From the NCBI GenBank assembly GCA_036734025.1, contig DAIMZI010000017.1, forward strand, positions 1 through 50,361: a stretch of 50,361 nt of DNA. Reading direction: 5' to 3'. Under the pieces are notes generated by a model. That model made no database searches. It saw only the letters and a program-made list of their open reading frames with translations, and was not told the origin of the DNA. Each line of letters starts with the position of its first letter. The first letter of the stretch is position 1. Source of the stretch: DAIMZI01 sp036734025 (GTDB taxonomy: Bacteria > Pseudomonadota > Alphaproteobacteria > Rhizobiales > Rhodomicrobiaceae). Below, one piece after another: positions 48,334-50,361 of this stretch. The position numbers and the translations under genes are program-made.

Positions 48334-50361
48334 GTGCCAGACACACCCGTTTCCCTCGACAGCTTCAACTGCCGTCGCGCGCTCGATGTGGCCGGTCGCA
48401 GCTATGAAATCTTCAGCCTGCCCGAGGCCGAGCGCAACGGATTGAGCGGCATTTCGCGCCTGCCCTATTCGCTCAAGATCCTGATCGAAAATCTGTTGCG
48501 CTTTGAAGACGGGCGCACCGTCACCGCCGATGACATACGCGCTGTCGTTGGCTGGCTGGCCGAACGGCGCTCGACCCGTGAAATCGCGTTTCGCCCGGCG
48601 CGCGTCCTGATGCAGGATTTCACCGGCGTGCCGGCCGTCGTCGATCTGGCGGCGATGCGTGATGCCATGGCCATGCTTGGCGGCGATCCCTCCAGGATCA
48701 ATCCGCTGGTGCCGGTCGATTTGGTCATCGACCATTCGGTCATGGTCGATCAGTTCGGCACGGCGCACTCGTTTTCCGCCAATGTCGATCGCGAATATGA
48801 GCGCAACCGCGAACGCTATGGCTTTCTGCGCTGGGGGGCGGAGGCGTTTGACAATTTCCGTGTCGTCCCGCCGGGCACGGGCATCTGCCATCAGGTCAAT
48901 CTGGAATATCTGGCGCGCACGGTATGGACCAGGGACATCACCGGGCCGGACGGCGAGACCGTCCAGGCGTTCCCCGACACGCTGGTGGGCACCGACAGCC
49001 ACACCACCATGGTCAACGGGCTGTCGGTGCTCGGCTGGGGCGTGGGCGGCATCGAGGCCGAAGCCGCCATGCTCGGCCAGCCGATCTCCATGCTCATCCC
49101 CGAGGTCATAGGGGTCAAGCTCACGGGCCGGCTGAGCGAGGGTGTGACGGCCACCGACCTGGTGCTTACGGTCACCGAGATATTGCGGGCCAAGGGCGTG
49201 GTCGGCAAGTTCGTCGAATATTCAGGCGACGGGCTCGATCATCTGTCGCTGGAGGACCAGGCAACGCTTGCCAACATGGCGCCCGAATATGGCGCGACCT
49301 GCGGCTTTTTCCCCGTTGATGCCGATACGCTGACCTACATGCGGGCGACGGGCCGCGACGATCATCAGATCGCGCTTGTGGAAACCTATGCAAGGGCGCA
49401 GGGCATGTGGCGCGAGACCGGCTCTCCGGTGCCGGAATTCACCGATCTGGTCGCACTCGATCTGTCCAGCGTCGAGCCGTCGCTTGCCGGGCCACGCCGC
49501 CCGCAGGACCGGGTTGCGCTCAGCAATGCGAACACAGCCTTTCGCCGCGCGCTGGCAGAAATGCGTGGCGTTGACATGGCCAACGAAGTCTCGGACATGG
49601 CGAGCGAAGGCGGCATGGTGCGCCCGCTGGAGCGCGCCGCCCCGGTCGATGGCGCCAATTATGAGTTGAAGGATGGCCATGTCGTCATTGCCGCCATCAC
49701 GTCATGCACCAACACGTCCAATCCGAATGTGCTGGTCGGCGCGGGCCTGCTGGCACGCAAGGCAAGGGCGAAAGGCGTGCACACCAAGCCATGGGTCAAG
49801 ACATCGTTCGCCCCCGGCAGCCAGGTGGTGACGGATTATCTGGAAAAAGCCGGTCTGCAAGGCGATCTCGACGCCATGGGCTTCAACCTGGTCGGCTATG
49901 GCTGCACCACCTGCATCGGCAATTCAGGCCCGCTGCCGGCGCCGATCTCGAAATCCATTCAGGAGAACGATCTGGTGGCGGCCGCGGTGCTTTCAGGCAA
50001 CCGCAATTTCGAAGGGCGCATCAATCCCGATGTCCGCGCCAACTATCTCGCCTCGCCGCCGCTCGTGGTGGCCTATGCGATTGCCGGCTCGCTGGCGATC
50101 AATGTGGCGGATGATCCGCTCGACACCGACAACGCCGGCAATCCGGTCTATCTTCGCGACATCTGGCCATCATCCAAGGAAATCGCCGATATCGTGCGCG
50201 CGACCATCACGCCCGACATGTTCCGCGCACGCTATGGCAATGTGTTCACGGGCGATGAACATTGGCAGGCTCTGTCGGCCGCGCAGATGAGCCTCACTTA
50301 TAGCTGGAGCGATCAATCGACCTATGTGCAGCGCCCGCCCTTCTTCGATGGCATGGGCGCT
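48334..50361 (+). CDS. acnA: Aconitate hydratase A (5' part, cut by window end)
   Basis: TCA-cycle enzyme converting citrate to isocitrate. The first 676 codons are in the window; the family is about 890-910 residues long. The frame is open with no stop. Substrate and cluster motifs: GTDSHTTMVNGL (about residue 220), the first cluster cysteine in AITSCTNTSNP, and the other two in YGCTTCIGNSGPL. The start GTG at 48334 has AAGGAG 8 bases upstream, and the N-terminal sequence VPDTPVSLDSFNCRRALDV is typical. It is divergent from ccmA, an arrangement found in other Hyphomicrobiales. The leader carries a stem-loop and a long untranslated stretch. Confidence 0.97.
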   Translation, partial: MPDTPVSLDSFNCRRALDVAGRSYEIFSLPEAERNGLSGISRLPYSLKILIENLLRFEDGRTVTADDIRAVVGWLAERRSTREIAFRPARVLMQDFTGVPAVVDLAAMRDAMAMLGGDPSRINPLVPVDLVIDHSVMVDQFGTAHSFSANVDREYERNRERYGFLRWGAEAFDNFRVVPPGTGICHQVNLEYLARTVWTRDITGPDGETVQAFPDTLVGTDSHTTMVNGLSVLGWGVGGIEAEAAMLGQPISMLIPEVIGVKLTGRLSEGVTATDLVLTVTEILRAKGVVGKFVEYSGDGLDHLSLEDQATLANMAPEYGATCGFFPVDADTLTYMRATGRDDHQIALVETYARAQGMWRETGSPVPEFTDLVALDLSSVEPSLAGPRRPQDRVALSNANTAFRRALAEMRGVDMANEVSDMASEGGMVRPLERAAPVDGANYELKDGHVVIAAITSCTNTSNPNVLVGAGLLARKARAKGVHTKPWVKTSFAPGSQVVTDYLEKAGLQGDLDAMGFNLVGYGCTTCIGNSGPLPAPISKSIQENDLVAAAVLSGNRNFEGRINPDVRANYLASPPLVVAYAIAGSLAINVADDPLDTDNAGNPVYLRDIWPSSKEIADIVRATITPDMFRARYGNVFTGDEHWQALSAAQMSLTYSWSDQSTYVQRPPFFDGMGA

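Overview
The window reads as high-GC alphaproteobacterial chromosome, most likely from the order Hyphomicrobiales (Rhizobiales). The order-level call is an inference. It rests on pgeF followed by a lipoprotein gene and prs, on a ccmABCDG block divergent from acnA, on the mix of TRAP, IclR, GntR-FCD and DUF1989 genes, and on the base composition. Coding density is high. I see no transposase, phage gene, CRISPR array or rRNA. Two tRNA genes are present, one with anticodon CAT and one tRNA-Lys(TTT).

Region by region. (1) 1-1.7 kb: the 5' end of a TRAP-transporter binding-protein gene, divergent from a GntR/FCD regulator, with a two-site operator between them. (2) 1.7-6.9 kb: a small secreted peptide, pgeF, a lipoprotein, prs, a SOUL haem-binding-type protein and a SIMPL-domain protein. 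(3) 7-9.8 kb: a tRNA, a BASS/arsenite-type permease with a small coupled ORF, and a membrane-anchored PP-loop (asparagine-synthase-like) protein lacking the glutaminase domain. (4) 10.2-25.1 kb, the accessory heart of the window: a two-subunit molybdenum hydroxylase, a DAO-type FAD oxidase and a DUF1989 protein on the plus strand run into a minus-strand operon made of a second DUF1989 protein and a complete polar-amino-acid ABC importer. That operon is divergent from an IclR regulator, which is followed by a complete sulfonate/taurine/nitrate-type ABC importer translationally coupled to an amidase, and then a class IV-type histone-deacetylase homologue. (5) 25-32.3 kb: tRNA-Lys, a DMT exporter, a YdcF/ElyC-like protein, then sulfur genes (cysteine synthase, mercaptopyruvate sulfurtransferase, cystathionine beta-lyase type enzyme, YeeE/YedE thiosulfate-type transporter). 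(6) 32.4-44.3 kb: mostly housekeeping (NnrU, lepA, ribF, MaoC hydratase, HAD phosphatase, truA, mscL, a patatin lipoprotein, an LpxH-like phosphoesterase with a GT4 glycosyltransferase). (7) 44.4-50.4 kb: ccmG-D-C, a METTL7-like methyltransferase, ccmB-A, and the divergent acnA, cut by the window end.

How the genes fit together: region 4 looks like a scavenging island for nitrogen-containing organic compounds. It has two importers, each with a strong hairpin just after its binding-protein gene, two or three candidate operators, and enzymes that could hydroxylate a heterocycle, oxidise an amine, cleave an amide and perhaps deiminate. The two DUF1989 proteins resemble the paired subunits described for carboxyguanidine deiminase, yet no urea or guanidine carboxylase gene lies in the window. 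This is the best candidate for an undescribed system here. The substrate cannot be read from the sequence.
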